Source of the DNA: Janthinobacterium sp. TND4EL3 | GTDB taxonomy: Bacteria > Pseudomonadota > Gammaproteobacteria > Burkholderiales > Burkholderiaceae_D | Length of the DNA stretch: 64,000 nucleotides | Direction of reading: 5' to 3' | Assembly (NCBI RefSeq): GCF_900156175.1 | Contig: NZ_FTMV01000001.1 | Coordinates: 248,001-312,000, forward strand | Shown: positions 1-8,370 of the stretch, in pieces | How positions within the stretch are numbered: the stretch's first letter is position 1 | Layout of the letters: every line of letters starts with the position of its first letter | Notes under the pieces: generated by a model | Database searches by the model: none | What the model was told of the DNA's origin: nothing | What the model saw: the letters and a program-made list of their open reading frames with translations, nothing else | Position numbers and translations under genes: made by a program

Positions 1-749
1 ATGTCGAACTGGTGCAGTTTTTCCGGCAGGTCCGCCAGGCGGATGGCCGTGCCGGAAAAGCGGTGCGCCAGCTCTTCGCCGCGTTCCATGGTGCGGTTGG
101 CTATCGTGATGCTTTTCGGGTTTTGCGCGGCAAAGTGCGTGGCGCACAATTCGATCATTTCGCCTGCACCGATGAACAGCACATTCTGTTCGGCGATCTT
201 GTCGAAGATGCGTTGCGACAGTCGCACGGCCGCGGCCGCCATGGAGACGCTGTGGGCGCCGATCTCCGTGCTGCTGCGCACTTCCTTGGCCACCGAAAAG
301 CTGCGCTGGAACAACTGGTGCAGATAGGTGCCCAGGCCGCCCGCCTCGTCGGCCGTGCGGATGGCGTCCTTGATCTGGCCCAGGATCTGCGTTTCGCCCA
401 GCACCATCGAATCGAGCCCGGAGGCGACGCGGAAGGTGTGGCGCACGGCATCGTGCTGCGGCAGCATATACAGGTGGGGGCGCAGCTCGCTGTAGTTGAG
501 ATTGTGATAATCGGCCAGGAAATGCGCGCCCGCGTCCAGCGGATTGGGCACATGGCTGGCCGCATACAGCTCGGTGCGGTTGCAGGTCGAGAGGATGGCC
601 GCTTCGTCGTTGTCGCGCAGGTCGATGCGCTGGAACCAGGTGCGCGCCGCCATCACCGCCGAACCCAGATGCTCAGGCGCAAACGCCAGCTGTTCGCGGA
701 GCGACACTGGGGCGGTGGTATGGTTGAGACCGACGGCGAGCAGTTGCAT
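1..749 (-). CDS. hemA: Glutamyl-tRNA reductase HemA (3' end beyond window)
   Basis: Catalyses NADPH-dependent reduction of glutamyl-tRNA to glutamate-1-semialdehyde, the first step of C5 tetrapyrrole synthesis in the cytoplasm. I read the frame directly from the reverse strand. The protein begins [19 protein letters not shown] and contains [10 protein letters not shown] with the catalytic Cys at about residue 56. A conserved stretch around [17 protein letters not shown] follows, and the NADP-binding region begins near [16 protein letters not shown]. About 249 codons are present, against a usual length of about 420, so the C-terminal dimerisation domain lies off the left edge. The start at 749 matches the family N-terminus. 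It sits 81 bases downstream of the response-regulator gene on the same strand, and co-transcription is possible. The identification is secure. Confidence 0.95.
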   Translation of the reverse strand, partial: MQLLAVGLNHTTAPVSLREQLAFAPEHLGSAVMAARTWFQRIDLRDNDEAAILSTCNRTELYAASHVPNPLDAGAHFLADYHNLNYSELRPHLYMLPQHDAVRHTFRVASGLDSMVLGETQILGQIKDAIRTADEAGGLGTYLHQLFQRSFSVAKEVRSSTEIGAHSVSMAAAAVRLSQRIFDKIAEQNVLFIGAGEMIELCATHFAAQNPKSITIANRTMERGEELAHRFSGTAIRLADLPEKLHQFD

Positions 750-830
750 TTCAGGGCTGTTGGGATGACTTATGCCGACATTATAACGCTTTGTGCCCGC
801 GCTTTGAGCAGGTCAGCCGTTTGCCGCCGC

Positions 831-1520
831 TCAGCCGCCCAGTTTTTCCAGGCGATAACCATAACTGTAGACGGGCACCAGGCGGTAGCCGTGTTCCGGT
901 TTCAGCTGCAGCTTGTTGCGCACGCGCGAAACGTGGGTATCCATGGTGCGCGAGGGCAGGGCCGTTTCGCGCTGCCAGACGGCTTCGTGGATGTAGGCGC
1001 GGGACAGGGGACGGCCCAGGTTGCGGAAAAACAGCAGGGCCAGGGCGAATTCCTTGTGCGTCACGTCCAGCATTTCGCCATCTCTGAGCAGGCGGTCGGG
1101 GCGCATGCCAAAGGTATATGGCCCGAATTGCAGTTGCTCGGCGCCAGTCTGGCTCGGATAGGCCACGCGCAGCAGCGCCTGGGTGCGCAAGGTCAGTTCG
1201 CTGCGCCGCAGGGGCTTGATCATGTAGTCATCGGCGCCTGCCGTCATGCCCGCCACGACGTCGTCCTCGCCCGAGCTGTTGGTCATAAACAACACCGGCG
1301 CCTTGGGCGCCAGTTTTTCTCGTGCGCGGCGCAGCACTTCGGCGCCGTCCAGGTCGCTCACATGCCAGTCGAGGATGAGCATGTCGCAACTGTCCTTGCG
1401 TAGTTGCCCCAGCATTTCCTTGCCACTCTGAAACTCGTGGCAAGCGTGGCCGGCGGCGGTGAGCACCTGGCAGATCAGTTCTGCCTGACTATGATCGCTA
1501 TCGAGTACGGCAATTCGCAT
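831..1520 (-). CDS. OmpR/PhoB-type response regulator
   Basis: Two-component response regulator of 229 residues. The N-terminal receiver domain (about 1-115) carries the acidic pair D7/D9, the phospho-acceptor D51 in LILDWHVSD, the conserved Thr (FMTNSS, about 80) and K102 in MIKPLRR. The C-terminal winged-helix DNA-binding domain (about 130-229) includes the motifs THKEFALALLFFRN and RTMDTHVSRVRNKL. It therefore probably binds DNA when phosphorylated. No histidine kinase lies beside it in the window, so its signal is unknown. hemA follows on the same strand, but nothing shows that it controls hemA. The family call is firm; target and partner are unknown. Confidence 0.9.
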   Translation of the reverse strand: MRIAVLDSDHSQAELICQVLTAAGHACHEFQSGKEMLGQLRKDSCDMLILDWHVSDLDGAEVLRRAREKLAPKAPVLFMTNSSGEDDVVAGMTAGADDYMIKPLRRSELTLRTQALLRVAYPSQTGAEQLQFGPYTFGMRPDRLLRDGEMLDVTHKEFALALLFFRNLGRPLSRAYIHEAVWQRETALPSRTMDTHVSRVRNKLQLKPEHGYRLVPVYSYGYRLEKLGG

Positions 1521-1688
1521 AATGGGCTGGAGTGTGTAGCAACAAACAGACGGTCCGTTCTGCTTATCGTAATGTTAAGGAATGCTCAAGTGAAATATAA
1601 CAGAGATTGCAATTGTGTCCAGTGAAATCGGAGGCCGTATTCTTTACGTTACACTTGTTCATCTACCCTTACTAGCGGAGAAACGGGC

Positions 1689-2192
1689 ATGACAGACAAG
1701 AGCAGCACGGATTGGACCCTGATACCGGCCAGTCGTGCGGAAATCGAGCAGGTGCGCGAGCGTTGCCGGCGCCTGGTGCAGCGGCGCGCCGTGATGTCGG
1801 CCGGCGCCTCGGCCATCCCCATACCGGGCATCGACCTGATGTCGGACGTCGGCCTGTTTTCCATGCTGATCAATGATATCAACCACGAATTCGGCCTCAC
1901 GCCCGAGCAGATCGAACGCCTCAACCCGCAGTTCAAGCTGATGGCCTACCGCGCGGCGGTGGGCATGGGGGGCATGCTGGTGGGGAAGCTGGTGTCGCGC
2001 GAACTGATACTCCAGCTGCTCAAGCGCAGTGGCGTCAAGATTGCCACCAAGCAGGTAGCGCGCTTCGTGCCGTTTGCCGGCCAGGCGGTGGCGGCGGCCA
2101 TCGGCTACGCCGTGTTCCGCCAGATCGGCAACCAGCACGTGAATGCCTGCGCCGCGGTGGCGCAGGAATTGCTCACGGTCCGGCCGGAGTAG
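1689..2192 (+). CDS. DUF697-like small membrane-associated protein
   Basis: Protein of 167 residues with a charged N-terminal helix (EIEQVRERCRRLVQRRA), then Gly/Ala-rich hydrophobic stretches (AGASAIPIPGIDLMSDVGLF; KLMAYRAAVGMGGMLVGKLV; FVPFAGQAVAAAIGYAVF). The motif IPIPGIDL followed by a QIERLNPQFK helix and a GQAVAAAIGYAVF hairpin resembles DUF697/YcjF C-terminal domains, which often accompany GTPases. No GTPase is adjacent here. A GGAG ribosome-binding site precedes the ATG. It stands alone, between the divergent response regulator and the convergent minE. The function is unknown and the family assignment was made by eye. Confidence 0.65.
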   Translation: MTDKSSTDWTLIPASRAEIEQVRERCRRLVQRRAVMSAGASAIPIPGIDLMSDVGLFSMLINDINHEFGLTPEQIERLNPQFKLMAYRAAVGMGGMLVGKLVSRELILQLLKRSGVKIATKQVARFVPFAGQAVAAAIGYAVFRQIGNQHVNACAAVAQELLTVRPE

Positions 2193-2205
2193 GCCGGATC
2201 AGACC

Positions 2206-2457
2206 TTACGCGTCCGGCAGCACCACGTTGACGTCGAGCACTTCCAGGTTGCCCTGGCGGTCCAGCGAGATCTTGATGTCGTCGGCATTCACCTTGGTGT
2301 ACTTGGAAATGACGGCGATCAATTCCTTGTGCAGGGCGGGCAGGAAGTCCGGACCATCGCGTCCGCTGCGTTCGCGGGCGATGATGATCTGCAGGCGTTC
2401 CTTGGCCGCTGTGGCCGTCTTCGGCTTGGGTGGGAAGAGGAAAGAAAGCAAGGCCAT
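2206..2457 (-). CDS. minE: Cell division topological specificity factor MinE
   Basis: Protein of 83 residues. MinE stimulates the MinD ATPase at the membrane and drives the pole-to-pole Min oscillation that places FtsZ at midcell. The N-terminal membrane-targeting segment [20 protein letters not shown] is followed by the anti-MinCD helix/strand [11 protein letters not shown] and the topological specificity domain ending in [13 protein letters not shown]. The start at 2457 is one base past the minD stop (2459-2461), the tight coupling usual for minDE. A longer open frame running upstream into minD is an artefact of the overlapping frame. Confidence 0.95.
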   Translation of the reverse strand: MALLSFLFPPKPKTATAAKERLQIIIARERSGRDGPDFLPALHKELIAVISKYTKVNADDIKISLDRQGNLEVLDVNVVLPDA

Positions 2458-2458
2458 A

Positions 2459-3274
2459 TCACTTCGCCCCAAAAATGCGCTGGAGTAATCCAGGCTTTTC
2501 ATAGTTGGTAAAGCGCAACTCGACATCTTCGCCGAGGAAACGCGAGACCACGTCTTCATAGGCTTGCGCCACGTCCGTGCCCTTGAAATGGATGGCCGGA
2601 TTGCCCTGGTTCGAGGCGGCCAGCACCTGCTCCGATTCCGGAATGATGCCCACCAGCGGGATGCGCAGGATTTCCTGCACGTCCTGGTAGGACAGCATTT
2701 CATCCGATTCCACGCGCTTCGGCGAGTAGCGGGTGATCAAGAGATGTTCCTTGACCGGTTCGCCGCCCGTCTGCGCGCGGCGCGACTTGGCTTGCAGGAT
2801 GCCGAGGATGCGGTCCGAATCGCGCACCGACGACACTTCCGGGTTGGTGACGATGATGGCTTCGTCGGCGAACGTCAGCGCCATCAGCGCGCCATGCTCG
2901 ATGCCGGCCGGCGAATCGCAGATGATGAACTCGAAGCCCATGTTGATCAGGTCGTTCAACACGCGTTCCACGCCTTCTTCCGACAAGGCGTCCTTGTCGC
3001 GCGTCTGCGACGCGGGCAGGATGAACAGGTTGTCGCAGTGCTTGTCCTTGATCAAGGCCTGGTTCAGCGTCGCCTCTTTATTGATCACATTGATCAGGTC
3101 GTAGACGACGCGGCGCTCGCAACCCATGATCAGGTCGAGGTTGCGCAGGCCCACGTCGAAGTCGAGCACGGCTGTCTTGTGGCCGCGCATGGCCAGGCCA
3201 GTGGAAAAACTGGCGCTAGAGGTCGTCTTGCCGACACCGCCCTTGCCGGACGTCACAACAATAATTCTTGCCAC
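2459..3274 (-). CDS. minD: Septum-site determining ATPase MinD
   Basis: ParA/MinD-family ATPase of 271 residues. ATP-bound MinD dimerises on the membrane, recruits MinC and is released by MinE. It shows the deviant Walker A motif GKGGVGKTT near the N-terminus, the switch region [18 protein letters not shown], Walker B with [12 protein letters not shown], and a C-terminal amphipathic membrane-targeting helix ending in [12 protein letters not shown]. Length and layout are normal. It lies between minC (37 bases upstream) and minE (1 base downstream), a standard minCDE operon on the minus strand. Confidence 0.97.
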   Translation of the reverse strand: MARIIVVTSGKGGVGKTTSSASFSTGLAMRGHKTAVLDFDVGLRNLDLIMGCERRVVYDLINVINKEATLNQALIKDKHCDNLFILPASQTRDKDALSEEGVERVLNDLINMGFEFIICDSPAGIEHGALMALTFADEAIIVTNPEVSSVRDSDRILGILQAKSRRAQTGGEPVKEHLLITRYSPKRVESDEMLSYQDVQEILRIPLVGIIPESEQVLAASNQGNPAIHFKGTDVAQAYEDVVSRFLGEDVELRFTNYEKPGLLQRIFGAK

Positions 3275-3311
3275 AAATAATCCTTTTCAGATATCTCTTG
3301 AATTGTGCAGC

Positions 3312-4067
3312 TTAAGAGCGGTTCACGGGAGTGACCGGATTGACAGAGTGTATATCGATTCTGTCGCCGGCCAAACGAATTTGCGCGGGTCCGCGCGCCA
3401 TTTCCGGGGGGAAACCATCTTCGAACGTGCGGTACACGCCGGCGATCGAGACCAGTTCCGGTTCCATGGCCAGCGCGAAGATGCGCGCCTGGGGATTGCC
3501 CGAGGCGCCAGCCAGCGCGCGGCCATACAGCGAGGAATACACGTGGATGCTGCCGTCGGCGATGATTTCGGCGCCATTGTTGACGACTGCCGTGATGATC
3601 AGGTCGCAGCCGCGCGCATAAATGCGCTGGCCGGCCCGCACGGGCGTATCGACCACCATCACCTGTGCTTCGGCGCCCGACTGGGCGGCCGCCGTCGCGG
3701 TATCCTTCGGTCCATCCTTGGGCGGCGCATCGTCGCGCGTCTTGCCGCTGTCGAGGCTCAGGCCCTGCGCCAGGATGGCGTCGTGCATCTCGGCCGGCGC
3801 ATTGCGCACGGCCACGGCATTCAAACGGTATTTTTTCAGCAGTGCCACCAGGCCGGCCCAGTCGACGGGCATGCTGCCGGGCGGCAAGTCGGCCACGTCC
3901 AGCACGGCCAGGTCGTCCTCGAAAAAGTCCGCCACGCCTCCCGTCATGTCGCGCAAGGCGGCATCGAGTGCCTGCGTATCGGCGCTATGCATGATGGCGG
4001 AAACGGCAACGACGGTGGAAATCTTGATTTCGATAGGCTTCTGCGACGGGCTTTTGGACATAAACAT
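3312..4067 (-). CDS. minC: Septum-site determining protein MinC
   Basis: Inhibitor of FtsZ polymerisation, 251 residues, recruited to the membrane by MinD. The N-terminal domain (about 1-105) opens with KPIEIKISTVVAVSAIM. An Ala/Gly/Asp-rich linker leads to the C-terminal beta-helical MinD-binding domain with VRAGQRIYARGCDLIITAVVNNGAEIIADGSIHVYS. The typical sequence LYGRALAGASGN and a MEPELVSIAGVY ending are present. A second Met at residue 3 (start 4061) is an equally possible start because no strong ribosome-binding site separates the two. First gene of the minCDE operon. Confidence 0.93.
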   Translation of the reverse strand: MFMSKSPSQKPIEIKISTVVAVSAIMHSADTQALDAALRDMTGGVADFFEDDLAVLDVADLPPGSMPVDWAGLVALLKKYRLNAVAVRNAPAEMHDAILAQGLSLDSGKTRDDAPPKDGPKDTATAAAQSGAEAQVMVVDTPVRAGQRIYARGCDLIITAVVNNGAEIIADGSIHVYSSLYGRALAGASGNPQARIFALAMEPELVSIAGVYRTFEDGFPPEMARGPAQIRLAGDRIDIHSVNPVTPVNRS

Positions 4068-4208
4068 TTATCAAAGTGAAACTGCGGCAGGCCAACTGTT
4101 CCGTACGGCAACAATGGGGAGCAGTAAATTTCTTGCATTCTACTGCAAAAAAATCACCGTCAGGGGCCTGGAGTGTGCTATTCCGCAGGGCAACAGTAAC
4201 TTCATGTC

Positions 4209-4249
4209 AAAAAACAAGGGCGGCGCCCCGGAAAACCGGCGCGCCGCCC
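4209..4249 (-). terminator. Rho-independent terminator of metE
   Basis: A long GC-rich inverted repeat: GGGCGGCGC at 4218-4226 pairs with GCGCCGCCC at 4241-4249, and an inner CCGG/CCGG pair closes an AAAA loop across one C-C mismatch. On the minus strand the stem is followed by a T-rich tract (4209-4215). It lies 40 bases past the metE stop, in the right orientation to end metE transcription before minC. Confidence 0.85.
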
Positions 4250-4290
4250 CGAAAGCAGCCCAACATGCGCCCTGACGGCGTTGTCCCGGA

Positions 4291-6522
4291 TCAAGCCGCG
4301 CGCATCTGCCGTGCTGCCGCGAGCCTATTTTTCAAGGCGGCTTCCGTGTCCGTCCAGTCCCGCGTCTTCAGGCCGCAGTCCGGGTGCACCCACAAGTCGG
4401 CCGGGGGAATGACCGTACTGGCCTTTTGCAGCAAGCGCACCATGTCGCTGCGCGTGGGAATGCGCGGCGCGTCGATGGCGTACACGCCGGGACTGATTTC
4501 GTTCGCATACTGGAACGGGCCTAGGCCCGCCGGCAGCTGCATGTCCGAGCGGCTCGTCTCCAAGGTGATGACGTCGGCATCCATGGCGGCGATCTGCGGC
4601 AGGATGTCGTTGAACTCGGCGTAGCACAGGTGCGTGTGGATCTGCGTCGTGTCGTTGGCCACCGAGGCGGCGATGCGGAAGGCGCGCGCGGTCCAGTCCA
4701 GGCAGGCGTCGCGCTGGCTGCGGCGCAGCGGCAAGCCTTCGCGGATGGCCGGTTCGTCGATCTGGATGATGCCGATGCCGGCCGCTTCCAGGTCGGCGAC
4801 CTCGTCGCGGATGGCCAGGGCGATTTGCAGCGCCGTGGTGGCGCGCGGATGGTCGTCGCGCACGAATGACCATTGCAAGAGCGTCACCGGGCCCGTCAGC
4901 ATGGCCTTCACGGGTTTCGGCGTCAGGCTTTGCGCGTGCGCCGTCCAGGCCACCGTCATGGCGGCCGGGCGCTGCACGTCGCCGTAGATGACGGGCGGTT
5001 TCACGCAGCGCGAGCCGTACGATTGCACCCAGCCATGGCGGGTCAGCACGAAGCCGTCCAGCTGCTCGCCGAAGTATTCGACCATGTCCTGGCGTTGCGC
5101 CTCGCCATGCGTGAGCACGTCCAGGCCCAGCGCTTCCTGGCGCTCCACGGCGTGCGCGATGGCGGCGCCGATGGTCGTCGTGGGGAAGTCGGGCAGCTGG
5201 AAACGGGCGCGCTGCATGGCCTGGCGCAGCGGGAAGCCGGAATCGCGGCGGTCGGCCGTGGGCGAGAGCGCCTGCAGGCGCTGCGCGACCGCCGCACGGC
5301 GCACTCGGGGGCTGGCGCGGCGCCCGGCGATGGCCCGGCGGGAAACGGCCAATGCGGCCAGCGCGGTGTCATCGGGATGGCCGGCCAGCGCGTCCTTCAG
5401 CAGCGCAAGCTCCGCGAGTTTCTCCGTGGCAAACGCCAGCCAGCTCTTGATGTCGCCGTCGAGGTCCGTTTCCGCTTCCAGGCTGAACGGTACGTGCAGC
5501 AGCGAGCATGAGGGCGCCAGCCACAGCTGGCCATTGCGCTTGGCCGCCAGCGGCTGCAGCACGGCCAGGGCTGCATCGAGGTCGGTGCGCCAGATGTTGC
5601 GCCCGTCGACGATGCCGATGGACAAGACTTTATGCACGGGCAGCCAGTCCGCGATGCTGGTCAGTTCATGCGGCGCGCGGATGCCGTCCACGTGCAGGCC
5701 GGCCACGGGCAGGCGGCAGGCCAGACTGAGGTTTTCTTCCAGCGGCGAGAAATACGTGGCCAGCAGGATGTTGACGCCCACCTGGTTCAGCTGCCAGTAC
5801 GTGCTCTCAAAAGCGCTGCGCCAGGCGTTGGGCAAGTCCAGGCCCAGGATGGGCTCGTCGACCTGCACCCAGGCCACGCCTTGCTGTTTCAAGCGGTCGA
5901 GCAGGGCGCCGTAGACGGGCAGCAACTGTTCCAGCAGGGCCAGGCGCTCGAAGCCTGGCGTCTTGTCCTTGCCCAGCCACAGGAAGGTGAGGGGGCCGAT
6001 CAGGGCCGCCTTCACTTCGTGGCCCAGCGCCTGCGCCTCGGCCACTTCGTCGAACAGGCGTTCGCAGGCCAGCGAAAACTGCGTCAGCGGCGACAATTCC
6101 GGCACCAGGTAATGGTAATTCGTGTCAAACCACTTGCTCATTTCCAGCGCGTGGCCGCTGGCCACGTGTTCCTGCTGGCCGTGGCTGCAGCCGGCATGCT
6201 CTGCGTGCGCGTCCGCGCCGCGCGCCATGGTGAAATAGCGCGACAGCGGCGATTGCTGCGCGTCGAAGTCGAAACGCGCCGGTTCGCAGCCCAGCAGCTG
6301 TATATGGCTGGCCACCTGGTCGTAGAAGGCGAAGTCGCCCACGGTGACGCAGGCCAGGCCGGCGTCCCTTTGCAAGGCCCAGTGGCGCGCGCGCAATTGC
6401 CGGCCCGTCGCCTCCAGGGCCGCCTCGGACATCTCGCCGCGCCAGTGGCTTTCCAGCGCCGATTTCAGTTCGCGCGCGGCGCCGATACGGGGAAAGCCAA
6501 GGATGTGGGTACGAATGGTCAT
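4291..6522 (-). CDS. metE: Cobalamin-independent methionine synthase MetE
   Basis: 5-Methyltetrahydropteroyltriglutamate-homocysteine methyltransferase of 743 residues. It transfers the methyl group directly to homocysteine in the last step of methionine synthesis. The N-terminal half begins MTIRTHILGFPRIG. The catalytic C-terminal barrel has the zinc ligands recognisable in HTHLCYAEF (His and Cys), ITLETSRSD (Glu) and HPDCGLKTR (Cys). An open frame extends 66 codons upstream, but it crosses the promoter region and lacks family similarity, so I place the start at 6522. It is divergent from the LysR-type metR with a MetR box between, and it has its own terminator. Confidence 0.96.
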   Translation of the reverse strand: MTIRTHILGFPRIGAARELKSALESHWRGEMSEAALEATGRQLRARHWALQRDAGLACVTVGDFAFYDQVASHIQLLGCEPARFDFDAQQSPLSRYFTMARGADAHAEHAGCSHGQQEHVASGHALEMSKWFDTNYHYLVPELSPLTQFSLACERLFDEVAEAQALGHEVKAALIGPLTFLWLGKDKTPGFERLALLEQLLPVYGALLDRLKQQGVAWVQVDEPILGLDLPNAWRSAFESTYWQLNQVGVNILLATYFSPLEENLSLACRLPVAGLHVDGIRAPHELTSIADWLPVHKVLSIGIVDGRNIWRTDLDAALAVLQPLAAKRNGQLWLAPSCSLLHVPFSLEAETDLDGDIKSWLAFATEKLAELALLKDALAGHPDDTALAALAVSRRAIAGRRASPRVRRAAVAQRLQALSPTADRRDSGFPLRQAMQRARFQLPDFPTTTIGAAIAHAVERQEALGLDVLTHGEAQRQDMVEYFGEQLDGFVLTRHGWVQSYGSRCVKPPVIYGDVQRPAAMTVAWTAHAQSLTPKPVKAMLTGPVTLLQWSFVRDDHPRATTALQIALAIRDEVADLEAAGIGIIQIDEPAIREGLPLRRSQRDACLDWTARAFRIAASVANDTTQIHTHLCYAEFNDILPQIAAMDADVITLETSRSDMQLPAGLGPFQYANEISPGVYAIDAPRIPTRSDMVRLLQKASTVIPPADLWVHPDCGLKTRDWTDTEAALKNRLAAARQMRAA

Positions 6523-6573
6523 GATGTCATCGAGATTTAATGTGAATGCGCTAGAGTGTGCGGCAACTTGATC

Positions 6574-6579
6574 TATAAT
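6574..6579 (+). promoter_or_regulatory. TATAAT -10 hexamer, candidate metR promoter
   Basis: A perfect TATAAT lies 61 bases before metR. No good -35 is visible at the usual distance (CTAGAG at 17 bases), so the promoter may depend on an activator or be weak. The complementary strand of the same stretch reads GATTATAGAT and could supply the -10 of divergent metE. Confidence 0.45.
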
Positions 6580-6606
6580 CAAAACGAAACATTTTGCCGA
6601 ATAACA

Positions 6607-6619
6607 TGAAAATAATTCA
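6607..6619. promoter_or_regulatory. MetR operator between metE and metR
   Basis: The sequence TGAA-AATAA-TTCA matches the enterobacterial MetR consensus TGAA-N5-TTCA exactly, and the dyad extends to ACATGAA/TTCACGT with one mismatch. It lies 22 bases before the metR ATG. If metE uses the -10-like sequence near 6573-6578 on the minus strand, the box is about 45-50 bases upstream of that start, an activator position. It would be downstream of the metR start point, a repressor position. Confidence 0.75.
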
Positions 6620-6640
6620 CGTACAGAGCCTGTTGCCCCG

Positions 6641-7549
6641 ATGCTAGAAATTCGCCACCTGCGCACCCTGAGTGCCCTGCGTTCGTCCGGCAGCCTGGTG
6701 CGCGCCGCGCAATTGCTCAATCTGACCCAGTCGGCGCTGTCGCACCAGATCCGTTTGCTCGAAGAGCGCTACAAGGCGCCCCTGTTCGAGCGCAAGTCGA
6801 TGCCCATCGCGTTCACGGCCACGGGCAGCCGCCTGCTGGAGCTGGCCGACAAGCTGCTGCCCGAGATCGAACAGGCCGAGCGCGACGTGGCGCGCCTGTC
6901 GCAGGGCGACAAGGGACAGTTGCGCGTGGCGCTCGAATGCCATACGTGCTTCGACTGGCTCATGCCCGTGATGGATGCGTTTCGCCAGCGCTGGCCGGAA
7001 GTGGAAATCGACCTGGTGTCGGGTTTCCACAGCGAACCGGCGGACTTGCTGCGCTCGGGCGAGGCGGACCTCGTCATCGGCTCGCCGTACGGCCCCGATT
7101 TCACCGTGTTTCCCCTGTTCCGCTTTGAAATGCTGGTGGTGATGGCGCAGAAGCACCGGCTGCAGGCGCTGCGCCGGCTGGCGGCGAGCGACTTTGCGGG
7201 CGAGACCCTGATCACGTATCCCGTGCCGGAAGAGCGCATCGACCTGATCCGCGAAGTGCTGAAGCCGGCCGGCATCCAGTTTGAACGCCGCACGGCGGAA
7301 TTGACGGTGGCCGTGCTGCAGCTGGTGGCGAGCCGGCGCGGCATCGCCGCCTTGCCGAACTGGGCCATCAAGAATTACGTCGACTACGATTATGTGGTGG
7401 CGCGCCCCGTCGGCGAGCACGGCCTGTGGAGCGACCTGTACGTGTCCGTGCCCGAGCAGCTGCAGGACAAGGCCTATGTGCGCGATTTCGTCAGCGTGAT
7501 ACGGGAACAGTGCGCGGCCTCGCTGGATGGTATCAAGTTGTTGTCTTGA
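6641..7549 (+). CDS. metR: LysR-type methionine regulator MetR
   Basis: LysR-family transcription regulator of 302 residues. The N-terminal winged helix-turn-helix is clear: MLEIRHLRTLSALRSSGSLV, then AAQLLNLTQSALSHQIRLLE. The periplasmic-binding-protein-like effector domain follows (about 90-300), including RVALECHTCFDWLMPVMDAF, typical of MetR. In relatives homocysteine is the co-activator. The position divergent from metE with a perfect MetR box between supports the specific call. Predicted roles are activation of metE and negative autoregulation. Confidence 0.92.
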   Translation: MLEIRHLRTLSALRSSGSLVRAAQLLNLTQSALSHQIRLLEERYKAPLFERKSMPIAFTATGSRLLELADKLLPEIEQAERDVARLSQGDKGQLRVALECHTCFDWLMPVMDAFRQRWPEVEIDLVSGFHSEPADLLRSGEADLVIGSPYGPDFTVFPLFRFEMLVVMAQKHRLQALRRLAASDFAGETLITYPVPEERIDLIREVLKPAGIQFERRTAELTVAVLQLVASRRGIAALPNWAIKNYVDYDYVVARPVGEHGLWSDLYVSVPEQLQDKAYVRDFVSVIREQCAASLDGIKLLS

Positions 7550-7583
7550 TCAACGTTGAATTGGAAACAAACCAACAGAAAAG

Positions 7584-7599
7584 CTTGATAAATATCAAG
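7584..7599. promoter_or_regulatory. Palindrome upstream of phasin gene
   Basis: CTTGATA-AA-TATCAAG is a perfect 7-base inverted repeat 80 bases before the phasin ATG. A second ATCAAG/CTTGAT pair lies at about 7532-7550, overlapping the end of metR. The spacing suggests operator sites for a phasin regulator. The protein that would bind is not known, and PhaR is only a guess from context. Confidence 0.4.
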
Positions 7600-7678
7600 G
7601 TTTAGCAAGGAACCGCCGCTTACAGTGGAGTACTGTGCGGCGCAACATGGCACCGCCTTCAAATTGGGGAGGAACGAA

Positions 7679-8164
7679 ATGTTTTCATTTTCCGAGCAAT
7701 GGGCCCTGGCCGGCAAGGCCTTGGTGGAAGCGCAGTTGATCAGTGCGCAGGCGTATGCCAAGGCCGCCTACGCCAGCGGCGCCAGCGTCGTCGACCTGCA
7801 ACTGGACGCGGCGCGCACGGCGCTGGCGGCCGCTACGGTAGCGGGCAATGAGCTGCTGTCGGCGAAAGACCCGCAAGCCTTGCTGCAACTGTCGCGCGCG
7901 CAGTCCCAGCTGGCCATCGAACGCATCGACGCGTATGGCCGCCAGGCAAAGGATGTTGCTCAAGAAACCCAGGAGAAATTTGCCAGCGTGACAAAGGGTG
8001 AGTTTGCTGCATCGCGTCAAAAATTTGACGGGCTGTTGCAGGTAGTAAAGCAAACGCCCGTACCTCTGATTATTCCCTTCAATAATTTTCTAAAAACCAC
8101 TTTCGGCGGCGCCGATGAAGGGTATGATAAAAATAAAAACACGCGCCCTGCACGCAGGGTCTAA
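7679..8164 (+). CDS. phaP: Phasin family protein (PHB granule coat)
   Basis: Protein of 161 residues beginning MFSFSEQWALAGKALVEAQL. Ala/Gln-rich amphipathic helices with heptad-like spacing (LQLDAARTALAAATVAGNELL, LSRAQSQLAIERIDAYGRQA) are typical of phasins that coat polyhydroxybutyrate granules and limit their size. The chosen ATG has a strong GGGGAGG ribosome-binding site 6 bases upstream; an earlier in-frame start at 7625 does not. It lies just before phaA and phaB, which supports a role in PHB storage. The C-terminal KNKNTRPARRV tail is basic. No PHB synthase gene is in the window. Confidence 0.85.
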   Translation: MFSFSEQWALAGKALVEAQLISAQAYAKAAYASGASVVDLQLDAARTALAAATVAGNELLSAKDPQALLQLSRAQSQLAIERIDAYGRQAKDVAQETQEKFASVTKGEFAASRQKFDGLLQVVKQTPVPLIIPFNNFLKTTFGGADEGYDKNKNTRPARRV

Positions 8165-8370
8165 GCATGAGGCAGCCCGGCAGCGGCTATCCGCCGCGCC
8201 AGGCCGCCCGCCGCCACCGCCGGACCGGTCGCCATCGTTGCCGCCTGCGGTGCGGCGCTGGAACTGCGGCGCATGCCGCGCTAGAATGAAACAAGCCTGT
8301 CCTCCCGGATTCACTGGATTCTATTCGCACCTTGACCTTGGCCCTCGTGGCCTGCATATCGGAGAAATAA

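Noticed and set aside
4061..4200. Promoter of minCDE with TTGACA near 4205-4210
   Set aside because: The hexamer is perfect on the minus strand, but no -10 is found at 16-18 bases, and it overlaps the T-tract of the metE terminator.
6523..6720. N-terminal extension of MetE by 66 codons
   Set aside because: The extension covers the MetR box and both promoter candidates and has no MetE similarity.
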